A stretch of DNA of 64,000 nucleotides from Ignavibacteria bacterium. GTDB taxonomy: Bacteria; Bacteroidota; Ignavibacteria; Kapaibacteriales; UBA961. Below, in pieces: positions 7,258 to 15,915 of the stretch; position 1 is the first letter of the stretch, and each line of letters begins with the position of its first letter. Under the pieces are notes generated by a model that saw only the letters and a list, made by a program, of their open reading frames with translations, searched no databases and had not been told where the DNA came from. Location of the stretch: NCBI GenBank assembly GCA_016873735.1, contig VGWD01000002.1:124001-188000 (forward strand). Direction: 5' to 3'. Position numbers and translations under genes: made by a program.

Positions 7258-9856
7258 ATGAGAATGTACTGAAATAATAGTAGAGATAGCTGAATAAGCT
7301 CACTTTGCTGGAATAGTATGTGAGGAGTAATCCGCTAATAAGAATAAGCAATCCCGAGCCGGAAGCATACACATATAGTGAGGGCACATCAAAAACGACC
7401 GATGTGGATTTCAGCATGCGTCCATAATACCAAACAAACAGGGCGGACATCAAAAGGATAAGCCACATTGCCGATCCTGTGGCAGAAAGAACTTTGAACA
7501 AAGCCAGTGCAATGGGTAATAGGAGTAAAAATGGAAGTGCCGACCAAACAGATATGGTGAAAGCATCAATGAAGAATAGTCTGGTCCCGGTTATGAATGC
7601 CGCAAATAAAATAATTCCTGCGACCAATGCATGCATGCCAATGCCAATCAAACTAAAGAAGAAAAAGCCAAGTTCAGGAGTCCAGGTGATTTCATTGAGC
7701 AATGAGCGCAACCAGCCTGTTGGTAGTAAAATCATGTACAAATATTCAGTTCCGAAAGAACTCCGAAATACAAACAGCATGGTTGAAACAACGACTGCCA
7801 AAGTAGCTGAGCTGAGCAATCCGACGGATAATGTTTGGCTCAATGAAAGCAATCGTTGGTCACGAATATCGGAATAGAAATTATACGGCCTGATCAATGC
7901 TCTTAGCATATACTCCCGCATGCGTCTGTATTTTGAAATCAAGACGAAAAATGCAATCCCCAAACTGAAACTAAGTAGAATGAAAATCAATGGTGTATCA
8001 CTATTGGTGGTTCCCGAGCGAAGTAATGGTTCTTTTTCATCATTCAACAATGCTTTCAACATTGTGTATGACAATCTTGGTTGCCTTGTCAAATCGGTTA
8101 ATCCGGTCGTGCTGATATGCTGATCTTCCGGATCGGTTATGGTGATTGCACGAGCGGTGATGAAATCATTGAAACTCCAAATAATGATTCCTCCGATGCC
8201 GCATTGTTGAACTGTTCTATACCCATCGCGGATATATTGTGCTTGTGATTCAACAGACAAAGGATCTGAAAATCCATTAAGATTATTCGGTTGAACTGGT
8301 TTTCCCAAATGAATGATCAATGGTTTACTTCCTGCAAGCCTTTTCATGCGGAGAATTTCTTTTTTCTGAATGTCTCCGGTTTCCCAGCGTGTCGAAGATC
8401 GACCAATCAGAAAATCAGTGTATTGCAAGTCAACCGATTTCGTACCGAAACGTACAGATTTGTATAAGAGCTTGGATCCAAATGATCTAAAGAAAGACCC
8501 AATTTTTTGCAGATATGCTTTGCTATGTTTGGAGCTCTCCTGCAAACCATCGGATAATCCATATCCAAGTATGCAAGGTTGTCTGTCATATGCATTAGCC
8601 ATACGCATGGCTATGTTTGAAATTCTAACGAGGAAATCATCTTCATTCAATAAGCTTGAGGGATAATCATAAACAGGCAAGTCGGAGAGAATGAAAATAC
8701 CATTCACATTACATTGGTGAACAAAATATGGATGTGGATTTCCTGAACGTATTCTGACAGCATTCACACCAAGAGTTTTTAATGACAAAATATCTCTTTG
8801 GATTTGCTGAGCAGTTATTGTTTGTCCCAATTGATTTGCATGCTCATAATAATCGACTGCTTTAAGAGTGAATGGCTCATTGTTCAATGAAAATGTAGGT
8901 GCTCCATTCACAAGAATGCTCTTTGCTTTATACAATCCTACCGGTACAGTATAATCATCGATTACATTTCCATTATAGGAAATGCGTATTGTCAAAGCAT
9001 ACAGATTAGGAATCGACGGAGACCACAAAGCAGGGTTGGTGATGCGCAGGTCGAGATTTGTATTAACCGTTCTGTCGCGATCAATAGTGATTGTTTTTTC
9101 AGCCCCATTCGCCACTACCTCACCCGTGCCATATTTTATCAATGTGGCATCAACAGAAAAGGAAAGTTTCTTAAGTGACAATTCACCATACATGTCTTCG
9201 CCACCAAGGCGTTCAATCGCACTAGATCTGATGGTTAATTGTGAAGTCAATTGGCAAGCAGTAAGCTGTTCATTGAAAAATGACTTTATCTGTACATCTT
9301 CTAAGGAAACATGTTGCGCGCCTATCAACATCATTTCACGGACAATTCCTGAATAGGATCTTTGGGCAAAAATGTGACGTGAAGCATGGGCGGGAGGAGG
9401 TGCAATCTGCATCTCTATGAGATTGATTCCGGTTTGTAATTTGGATTCAGGTAATCGAATGGCAAATGGAGCCATGCCTGCAAAATAGCGTCCTACATAT
9501 TTTCCATTGAGATATAATTCAATGTCTTCATTCGTTCCAAGAGAAAACAAATACCAAGTATAAGAATACAATAATTGCTTGTCTATTTTAATGGAGCGGC
9601 GGAAACGTACTTTCCCCGGTCTGCTCTCCGACATGGGAAGGAGTACCTGTTCCCATGAAGAACCGTCATCCTCACTGCGCTCCCAACTACCGGATAAACT
9701 TTTTATGATGCGCGACTGCGAAGGCATGAAGATTCGTAATTGCTCATTTGTGAAGCGTGGATACGATTCTTGGGCATGAATCAATGGAGAATTGAAACAT
9801 GTAAGTGAAAAAAGAATACATGAACAGATGAACAGTCGAATCAGCAAAACATTCAT
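7256..9856 (-). CDS. GH2-like beta-sandwich/TIM-barrel protein fused to a multi-span membrane domain
   Basis: An 866-residue protein. Residues 1-28: signal peptide. About 50-180: sugar-binding jelly-roll as in GH2 beta-galactosidases/glucuronidases (WYLFSLGTNEDIELYLNGK). About 220-310: Ig-like domain (NPALWSPSIPNLYAL). About 315-600: TIM barrel (GVNAVRIRSGNPHPYF; GIIIWSFNDF; RQPRLSYTMLKAL). About 622-860: six or more membrane segments that recall Yip1-type proteins. The GNE motif with the acid/base Glu appears as LSDG (about 434-437), and the segment expected to hold the nucleophile Glu reads KPLIIHLGKP, without Glu. It therefore looks like a catalytically dead glycosidase anchored in the inner membrane, perhaps a sugar-sensing or glycan-binding module. 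The domain calls are by eye; the fusion is in one unbroken frame. Confidence 0.75.
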   Translation of the reverse strand: MNVLLIRLFICSCILFSLTCFNSPLIHAQESYPRFTNEQLRIFMPSQSRIIKSLSGSWERSEDDGSSWEQVLLPMSESRPGKVRFRRSIKIDKQLLYSYTWYLFSLGTNEDIELYLNGKYVGRYFAGMAPFAIRLPESKLQTGINLIEMQIAPPPAHASRHIFAQRSYSGIVREMMLIGAQHVSLEDVQIKSFFNEQLTACQLTSQLTIRSSAIERLGGEDMYGELSLKKLSFSVDATLIKYGTGEVVANGAEKTITIDRDRTVNTNLDLRITNPALWSPSIPNLYALTIRISYNGNVIDDYTVPVGLYKAKSILVNGAPTFSLNNEPFTLKAVDYYEHANQLGQTITAQQIQRDILSLKTLGVNAVRIRSGNPHPYFVHQCNVNGIFILSDLPVYDYPSSLLNEDDFLVRISNIAMRMANAYDRQPCILGYGLSDGLQESSKHSKAYLQKIGSFFRSFGSKLLYKSVRFGTKSVDLQYTDFLIGRSSTRWETGDIQKKEILRMKRLAGSKPLIIHLGKPVQPNNLNGFSDPLSVESQAQYIRDGYRTVQQCGIGGIIIWSFNDFITARAITITDPEDQHISTTGLTDLTRQPRLSYTMLKALLNDEKEPLLRSGTTNSDTPLIFILLSFSLGIAFFVLISKYRRMREYMLRALIRPYNFYSDIRDQRLLSLSQTLSVGLLSSATLAVVVSTMLFVFRSSFGTEYLYMILLPTGWLRSLLNEITWTPELGFFFFSLIGIGMHALVAGIILFAAFITGTRLFFIDAFTISVWSALPFLLLLPIALALFKVLSATGSAMWLILLMSALFVWYYGRMLKSTSVVFDVPSLYVYASGSGLLILISGLLLTYYSSKVSLFSYLYYYFSTFS

Positions 9857-9897
9857 TTTGAGTCGTAAATTATTGCATTTTCAAAGGTTAGAGCAAA

Positions 9898-11127
9898 TTA
9901 CAATCTTTTTGCCGTTTTTCCGCAATTACAGTCTAGGCATTCCTTGGAAGACAAATTCGCTGAATCATTGAAAAATTCACGAATTGTCTGTGCAACATGA
10001 ACAATTTGCTCTTGAGTCAATTCAGGAAATATGGGAAGTGCCAAAATATCCCTTGATGCACAATCTGAAACAGGGAAAGGGTTGGAAGAAGTGGGAAGCC
10101 CTTTAAAGCAAGGCTGTTCATGGAATGGTATGGGATAATACACTTCAGTCCCTATTCCACGTTCAGAAAGATAAGCCCGAAGAGCATTTCTGTATTGAAC
10201 CCTGATCACAAATTGATTGAATATATGATGATTGGGAGCTTTTTCTGTCTTGTTTGGCATGCCGGGAAGCAATGCGACATTCGCATCATTGAAAGAAGTC
10301 AAGCCGGGGACTTCTGATAAGCCGAATTCCTGAAACAATCGGACATATGTTTCCGCATTATTTCTTCTTGCTTTATGCCATGATTCCAGATAAGGGAATT
10401 TTATGTTCAATACTGCTGCTTGCAAAGCATCGATTCGAAAATTGCCTCCTACGAATCCATGTTTATATCGTTCGATTTGACCATGATTTCTCATTTGTTG
10501 CAAATGAGTGAATAATGCTGAATCATTCGTTGTGATCAATCCTGCATCACCGAATGCTCCAAGATTTTTTGTAGGATAAAATGAAAAACAACCCATCAAA
10601 CCAATTGAACCTACCGGTCTGCCATCGGGCAGCTGAGTCCCAATTGCTTGCGCACAATCCTCTATTACAGGAATGGCATGAGCATTTGCAATCGCCATTA
10701 TTGCTTCCATATCAGCTGCTTGACCAAAGAGGTGAACAGGTATGATCGCTTTTGTTTGTTTGGTGATTGCCGACTCCATGAGCCGTGGATCAATCATGAA
10801 TGTCACAGGATCGATGTCAACAAAAACTGGTGTTGCATGTAGCCGTGATATAACTCCTGCTGTTGCAAAGAATGAAAATGTAGGAAGTATCACTTCATCC
10901 CCAGGACCAATATTAAGGGACATCAAAGCCATTAGCAAGGCATCCGTGCCACTCGAAACTCCCAATGCATGTTGTGTATTGCAATATCGGGCAGATGTCT
11001 CTTCCAAGAGTTCAACTTCTTTTCCAAGTATCAATGATTGAGACTCCATCAAACCAAGAATCTTTGGTTCAATTTGTTCCTTGATGGTGGCATATTGAAG
11101 TTTGAGATCAAGCAGTGGAACATTCAT
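9898..11127 (-). CDS. DegT/DnrJ/EryC1/StrS family sugar aminotransferase
   Basis: A 409-residue PLP enzyme that transaminates nucleotide-linked keto sugars, giving amino sugars for surface glycans. It opens MNVPLLDLKLQYATIKEQ, the family N-terminus. GVSSGTDALLMAL is the phosphate site, VIEDCAQAIG holds the PLP Asp, and FSFYPTKNLGAFGDAG holds the Schiff-base Lys. I start at 11127 because the conserved N-terminus begins there; the 35 extra codons of the longest reading overlap the hairpin after glnN and look like leader sequence. No clear ribosome site is visible. Partner sugar genes are not adjacent, although glycosyltransferases lie about 4 kb away. Confidence 0.92.
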   Translation of the reverse strand: MNVPLLDLKLQYATIKEQIEPKILGLMESQSLILGKEVELLEETSARYCNTQHALGVSSGTDALLMALMSLNIGPGDEVILPTFSFFATAGVISRLHATPVFVDIDPVTFMIDPRLMESAITKQTKAIIPVHLFGQAADMEAIMAIANAHAIPVIEDCAQAIGTQLPDGRPVGSIGLMGCFSFYPTKNLGAFGDAGLITTNDSALFTHLQQMRNHGQIERYKHGFVGGNFRIDALQAAVLNIKFPYLESWHKARRNNAETYVRLFQEFGLSEVPGLTSFNDANVALLPGMPNKTEKAPNHHIFNQFVIRVQYRNALRAYLSERGIGTEVYYPIPFHEQPCFKGLPTSSNPFPVSDCASRDILALPIFPELTQEQIVHVAQTIREFFNDSANLSSKECLDCNCGKTAKRL

Positions 11128-11202
11128 GCAATATGACTTTGAAGGTGTAAAAACGATCTTAATAATCTTCAATTTACGAATTCTCGGACTCTTTAAATGA
11201 AC

Positions 11203-11223
11203 GAAGCCCCATATTGGGGCTTC
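11203..11223 (-). terminator. GC-rich hairpin after glnN
   Basis: GAAGCCCC-AATAT-GGGGCTTC, a perfect 8-pair stem just after the glnN stop on the minus strand. No T-tract follows, so it may be a weak terminator or an mRNA 3' stabiliser. Confidence 0.55.
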
Positions 11224-11228
11224 AGACA

Positions 11229-13406
11229 TCATTTTACAAAGAGCATTTCACGATAATTAGGCATTACTCGCAATGCATCCGGCAATAATCGTTCAATGCG
11301 ATCCGAACATGTTCGAACCGTATTCATCGCAGGAATCACTTTAGCATGTACATGATGGGCTTTTTCATGAATTGTGTCTCCGCCCAACTCTTCATTTGCG
11401 CCATGTAAAACACCCAATGCTTCATGAAGTTCATCTGCAAGGGCTGTCAATTCCTGTATGCCATGTAATACCGCATTGCTATGTACATTCAATTGTTTCA
11501 TGGACAATGCCAATTCAGACTGCTCTTTAAGCACCGACATGGCAGCAGGCAATATCATAGTCGATGCAATCCACTCGGTTGTTTCACCTTCGATATTGAT
11601 TGTTTTGAAATAATGATCAAACATTACTTCAGCTCTTGCTTCCAATTCTCTTTGTGACAATACATGATGTTTTTCAAATAGAGATACATGCTGCGATGAA
11701 TCAAGATGTGGTAAGGCGCTCATGGTATCAGGTAGATTCAACAATCCTCTTTGTTCTGCTTCGGTCTTCCAATCATCTGAATATCCATCACCATTGAATA
11801 TGATTCTTTTATGTTGTGAAATGGTCTCCGATAAAAGCATTTTCAAAGCGAGAGAGAACTCCATGCCTTGATTCTTTTTTTGTTTCAATGAAGCTGTCAT
11901 TTCAAGAATTGCTTCTGAGATGATTGTATTCAACACGGTGATGGGGAATGAAGATGATTGAGAAGATCCCACAGCTCTGAATTCAAATTTATTTCCTGTG
12001 AATGCAAATGGTGAAGTGCGATTACGATCGCCTGCATGACGTGAAAGATGTGGGAGCACGGGCGATCCCAAGCCCAAAAGACCAGCTTCGGGAGTGGCAT
12101 TTGCTTTGCCGGTTTCAATTTGTTCCAATATCGAGCTCAACTGGTCGCCCAGAAATATAGAAATGATGGCCGGAGGAGCTTCATTTGCACCCAATCGATG
12201 ATCATTCGCAGCGGAAGAAACACAAATTCTGAGCAATGCTTGATAGGTGTCTACCGCCTTCATTACAGCTGTGCAGAAAAAGAGGAAAATCATATTTTCT
12301 TCGGGTGTATCTCCGGGTTCAAGTAGATTCAAACCGGTATCAGTGCTCATGGACCAATTTGTATGCTTACCGCTTCCGTTTACGCCCGCAAATGGTTTCT
12401 CATGCATCATGCATACCAAACCATACTTTCTTGCAGTGTTTTTCATCACCTGCATAAGCAATTGCTGATGATCTGCTGCAATATTGGAATGTTCATATAA
12501 TGGTGCTATTTCATATTGTCCGGGAGCAACTTCATTGTGTCTGGTTTTCACCGGCACGCCGAGTCTGTATAATTGATACTCTGCATCAGACATGAAACTC
12601 AATACTCGCTCCGGAATTGAACCGAAATAATGATCTTCCAATTCTTGTCCGCGAGGTGGTTTTGCACCAAAAAGCGTTCTTCCGCATAACATCAAATCGG
12701 GTCTGCGATAAAAGAATTCTTCATCGACCAAAAAATATTCTTGTTCCAATCCAACTGTAGAATACACTTTTTGTGCTTTCACTTCAAAGAGCTGCATAGC
12801 CTGCATTGCAGCTTTATTCAATGCCTCAATTGATCGAAGTATTGGTGTTTTTTCATCAAGTGCTTCTCCTGTCCATGAAGCAAATGCAGTTGGAATGCAT
12901 AATGTTGCACCATTTGAGTGTCGCATGATGAATGCAGGTGAAGTAGGATCCCATGCGGTATATCCGCGTGCCTCGAAAGTTGCGCGTAATCCTCCGCTAG
13001 GAAATGAAGAAGCATCCGGTTCGCCTTGAATGAGTTCTTTTCCTGAAAATTCTGTTATTGCCCCACCTGCAGAATTCGGCGAAACAAAACTTTCATGTTT
13101 TTCTGCCGTACTGCCTGTCAATGGTTGAAACCAATGCGTGTAATGCGTTGCGCCTTTTTCCAATGCCCATTCTTTCATTGCCAAAGCGACAATATCCGCA
13201 ATGGCAGGATCAAGTGGTTCGGCTCTATCAACTGTTGCTTGAAGAGATTTAAATACCGGCTTCGACAATTTGCTGCGGAAGATGTCCATCGAAAGCACAT
13301 CCTCGGCAAATACATTCGTGATATCGGTTGGAATGGATTCTGCTGATCCATGGATTTTCCAATTGTTTACCGCGGCAAGTACATCATAATTGGATGAGAG
13401 CTGCAT
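11229..13406 (-). CDS. glnN: Glutamine synthetase type III
   Basis: Makes glutamine from glutamate, ammonia and ATP in the cytoplasm. The length (725 aa) and N-terminus mark the type III family, common in Bacteroidota and much longer than GSI (about 450 aa). Visible motifs include FSSPSGGLRATFEARGYTAW-like sequence near residue 140, GLEQEYFLVDEEFFYRRPD (metal-site Glu residues), NEVAPGQYEIAP, HEKPFAGVNGSGKHTNWS, and NRTSPFAFTGNKFEFRA with the active-site Arg/Glu cluster. The last 150 residues form the helical type III extension. The Lrp-type gene 36 bases upstream on the same strand suggests nitrogen- or amino-acid-dependent control. Confidence 0.96.
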   Translation of the reverse strand: MQLSSNYDVLAAVNNWKIHGSAESIPTDITNVFAEDVLSMDIFRSKLSKPVFKSLQATVDRAEPLDPAIADIVALAMKEWALEKGATHYTHWFQPLTGSTAEKHESFVSPNSAGGAITEFSGKELIQGEPDASSFPSGGLRATFEARGYTAWDPTSPAFIMRHSNGATLCIPTAFASWTGEALDEKTPILRSIEALNKAAMQAMQLFEVKAQKVYSTVGLEQEYFLVDEEFFYRRPDLMLCGRTLFGAKPPRGQELEDHYFGSIPERVLSFMSDAEYQLYRLGVPVKTRHNEVAPGQYEIAPLYEHSNIAADHQQLLMQVMKNTARKYGLVCMMHEKPFAGVNGSGKHTNWSMSTDTGLNLLEPGDTPEENMIFLFFCTAVMKAVDTYQALLRICVSSAANDHRLGANEAPPAIISIFLGDQLSSILEQIETGKANATPEAGLLGLGSPVLPHLSRHAGDRNRTSPFAFTGNKFEFRAVGSSQSSSFPITVLNTIISEAILEMTASLKQKKNQGMEFSLALKMLLSETISQHKRIIFNGDGYSDDWKTEAEQRGLLNLPDTMSALPHLDSSQHVSLFEKHHVLSQRELEARAEVMFDHYFKTINIEGETTEWIASTMILPAAMSVLKEQSELALSMKQLNVHSNAVLHGIQELTALADELHEALGVLHGANEELGGDTIHEKAHHVHAKVIPAMNTVRTCSDRIERLLPDALRVMPNYREMLFVK

Positions 13407-13442
13407 GATAATCCTGAAGAAAAGGTTGATGAGTTATAAGTT

Positions 13443-13898
13443 TTATTGTAAAGGCAAAGTGAGTGATTCGATATGTGTCGAAAGGACTAAATTTGTGATA
13501 GTTCTTTTGACGCCGGGAATTTGTTGCAATTTTGACAATAATTGCTCCAATGAAGCTGTGTTCGTTGTTCGTATCTTGAGCAAATGAGAGGCATTTCCCG
13601 TAATTGCATGACATTCAAGTAATTCGGGTAATGTTTTGCAAACGGAGATAAAACGCTCATAATAGACGCTTGATTCTATGTCGACAAATACATAAGCAGT
13701 CAAGTCAAAATGAAATGCATCAGATTGCAGAAGGGCATGATACCCTTTAATAATGCCCTGTTCTTCAAGTTTTCTCACATGCTCGCTCACAGCGGCAACC
13801 GATAAACCAACTTGTTCGGCAATATGGCTCAACTGCATTCTGGCATTGGCTTGAAGCAGTGAACAGATATTACGGTCAATTTCTTTGATTTCAGACAT
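13443..13898 (-). CDS. Lrp/AsnC family transcriptional regulator
   Basis: A 151-residue regulator. Residues 5-50 form an HTH (ICSLLQANARMQLSHIAEQ, VSEHVRKLEEQGII), and the rest is a RAM-type effector domain with the turn VKRTITNLVLSTHIES. These proteins form octamers on DNA and respond to amino acids. It is directly upstream of glnN in the same direction, so it probably controls glutamine synthetase and itself. The small molecule sensed is unknown. Confidence 0.92.
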   Translation of the reverse strand: MSEIKEIDRNICSLLQANARMQLSHIAEQVGLSVAAVSEHVRKLEEQGIIKGYHALLQSDAFHFDLTAYVFVDIESSVYYERFISVCKTLPELLECHAITGNASHLLKIRTTNTASLEQLLSKLQQIPGVKRTITNLVLSTHIESLTLPLQ

Positions 13899-13952
13899 AA
13901 ATCATAAAAAACGTGAATAGAATACGATAAAACTAAAATATTTTCAGATATC

Positions 13953-14657
13953 ATGCAAAAAAGTAAAAAATTTTCAATATTTAGAGTTTTTGTCTTCCTT
14001 GGCAAGTTGTTATTGACCGCCATTGTCTTCTCTGTGCTATTGGTCGCGGCTTATACCGTGATACATCCACCCATTACTCCACTGATGTTGATTAGGCCTA
14101 TTGAGGGTCTGTTCTCGGGTACATTTGTTGGTATTGACAGAGATTGGAAAAATTATGAGGACATTTCACCTCATGTGTTCCGGGCGGTGATTAGCTCCGA
14201 AGATGGAAAATTCATGAAGCATAATGGATTTGATTGGAAAGCCATAGATCGTGCAAGAAGAGTGAATGCAATGAGAAAAGGGAAGAAGTTGATCGGAGCC
14301 AGCACCATATCAATGCAAACCGCGAAAAATGTTTTTTTATGGCCGGGGAGAAACTATGTGCGCAAAGCACTGGAGGCTTATTTTACTGTTTTGATAGAAG
14401 CTGTGTGGGGTAAGAGAAGAATATTGGAGATTTATGTTAATTCAATTGAATGGGGAAATGGTATTTATGGAATTGAGGCGGCATCGCAAGAATTTTTTAG
14501 TAAGCCCTCTTCGGATCTTACGAAGCAAGAAGCGGCATTGCTTGCTGCTGTTTTGCCAAATCCTCGAAAGTGGTCTCCTTCCAAACCTTCTCCATATATA
14601 AAAAAACGAGCTCGTTCAATCCAAGGTAGAATGAACGGAATATCAATACCTAAATAA
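13953..14657 (+). CDS. mtgA: Monofunctional peptidoglycan glycosyltransferase (GT51)
   Basis: Polymerises lipid II into glycan strands. The 234 residues carry one N-terminal membrane segment (about 14-35) and the GT51 motifs: ISSEDGKFMKHNGFDWKA (catalytic Glu in SEDG), GASTISMQTAKNVFLWPGR, KRRILEIYVNSIEWGNGIYG, and KQEAALLAAVLPNPRKWSP. There is no transpeptidase domain, which distinguishes it from the PBP1A gene at 32-34 kb. It is divergent from the Lrp gene over a 54-base gap. Confidence 0.95.
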   Translation: MQKSKKFSIFRVFVFLGKLLLTAIVFSVLLVAAYTVIHPPITPLMLIRPIEGLFSGTFVGIDRDWKNYEDISPHVFRAVISSEDGKFMKHNGFDWKAIDRARRVNAMRKGKKLIGASTISMQTAKNVFLWPGRNYVRKALEAYFTVLIEAVWGKRRILEIYVNSIEWGNGIYGIEAASQEFFSKPSSDLTKQEAALLAAVLPNPRKWSPSKPSPYIKKRARSIQGRMNGISIPK

Positions 14658-14698
14658 AAAACGGGATCACTCAAGCAGAATGTTCCGTTTTCTTTTTG
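14658..14698 (+). terminator. Terminator between convergent mtgA and recA
   Basis: AAAACGGGA pairs with TTCCGTTTT (14683-14691) across a 16-base loop, then CTTTTTG. It begins at the mtgA stop. A short GAGC-TTA-GCTC palindrome follows next to the recA stop. Confidence 0.65.
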
Positions 14699-14708
14699 AG
14701 CTTAGCTC

Positions 14709-15743
14709 TTATAATTTCAGCGCTTTCTTTACTTCCGATTCAATCTCATTGTATAAAGCTTCATTGCTTTCGAGAAGTTTTCGAAATCCGTCTCTACCTT
14801 GAACGCGCTCTTCTTTGTATGTGAGCCATGAGCCGCTCTTTGCAACGATGCCATGTTCAATAGCAACATCGAGTAAATCACCAACTTTTGATATGCCTTC
14901 ATTATAGAGAATGTCGAATTCAGTTTCACGAAATGGTGCAGCAACTTTATTCTTCACCACCTTTGCTCTCACGCGATTACCGATGATTTCCTGTCCATCT
15001 TTGATGACATCTTTTCTTCTGATGTCAATACGGACAGATGCATAGTATTTCAATGCATTTCCACCTGTTGTGACTTCTGGATTACCATAAATTACACCGA
15101 TCTTACTGCGCAGCTGATTCGTGAAAATGACGCAAGTGTTTGAACGACCAATCGCCGCATTGAGCTTACGCATGGCTTGTGACATCAAGCGCGCTTGTGA
15201 ACCCATTTGTGCTTCACCCATATCGCCTTCAATTTCAACGCGAGGCGTAAGAGCAGCAACGGAGTCGACGACAATAACATCAATCGCATTGCTTCTTACA
15301 AGCGTTTCGACGATTTCCAATGCCTGTTCACCAAACTCAGGTTGTGATATCAATAAATTCCCAAGATCCACACCTAGCTTCTGGGCATATTGGGTGTCGA
15401 GTGCATGTTCAGCATCAACAAAAGCGGCAATGCCACCATTTTTTTGTGCATTGGCGATCACATGCAAACAAATGGTTGTCTTCCCGGAAGATTCTGGACC
15501 GAATATTTCAACGATTCTTCCTTTGGGTACACCACCAATGCCAAGACATGCATCGAATGAAATTGATCCAGTTGAAATCGCATCAATGGTGATGGGTTGT
15601 GCATCAGCAAGGCGCATGATGGAACCCTTTCCGAATTGCTTTTCAATTTGATCAATCGCGCTTTCTACGAGTTTCAATTTTGATGCATCAATCTTGCCTG
15701 CAGGTTGCTTCTCGGCTTGTTTTTCTGCTTTGGATTCTGCCAT
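14709..15743 (-). CDS. recA: Recombinase RecA
   Basis: ATP-dependent strand-exchange protein and SOS co-protease. 344 aa, the normal length. Walker A is [14 protein letters not shown] near residue 80; [12 protein letters not shown] and [17 protein letters not shown] (the L2 DNA-binding loop) are intact, and the C-terminus is VKKALKL. The start has AGGA 9 bases upstream. The 172-base upstream gap holds a perfect 9+9 base inverted repeat (15808-15840) beside a TAATTTCG box; see that entry. Confidence 0.98.
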   Translation of the reverse strand: MAESKAEKQAEKQPAGKIDASKLKLVESAIDQIEKQFGKGSIMRLADAQPITIDAISTGSISFDACLGIGGVPKGRIVEIFGPESSGKTTICLHVIANAQKNGGIAAFVDAEHALDTQYAQKLGVDLGNLLISQPEFGEQALEIVETLVRSNAIDVIVVDSVAALTPRVEIEGDMGEAQMGSQARLMSQAMRKLNAAIGRSNTCVIFTNQLRSKIGVIYGNPEVTTGGNALKYYASVRIDIRRKDVIKDGQEIIGNRVRAKVVKNKVAAPFRETEFDILYNEGISKVGDLLDVAIEHGIVAKSGSWLTYKEERVQGRDGFRKLLESNEALYNEIESEVKKALKL

Positions 15744-15807
15744 GAGTTTCTATCCTTGTAAATTATTCAATGTTAACGTTGAAGCAAATCATGTGCATGG
15801 AAGTATG

Positions 15808-15840
15808 TTTCGTGCATCACAATTAAGCCATTGCACGAAA
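15808..15840. promoter_or_regulatory. Inverted repeat upstream of recA, candidate SOS operator
   Basis: TTTCGTGCA at 15808-15816 and TGCACGAAA at 15832-15840 are perfect 9-base arms around a 15-base spacer, 65 bases upstream of the recA ATG. The repeat starts inside and runs just downstream of a promoter-like box (15836-15843), the place where a repressor would block transcription. It could be a LexA-type operator of a form not described for this lineage, or a 5' UTR hairpin. The arms do not recur in other intergenic regions of this window. Confidence 0.5.
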
Positions 15841-15843
15841 TTA
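15836..15843 (-). promoter_or_regulatory. Candidate recA -7 element (TAATTTCG)
   Basis: Seven of eight positions match TAnnTTTG on the minus strand, about 93 bases before the recA start. The tRNA-Met gene has a similar TATTTTCG box at 19357-19364 on the minus strand, 41 bases upstream. Confidence 0.3.
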
Positions 15844-15915
15844 GCACTTTGCATAAGCAACAACAACTTACCTTGAAAGTTAGGGGTTGTTTCAGTGAAT
15901 TGTGGAAAACTTTCC

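Noticed and set aside
11203-11223. Classical intrinsic terminator after glnN
   Set aside because: Strong stem but no T-tract; kept only as a hairpin with lower confidence.
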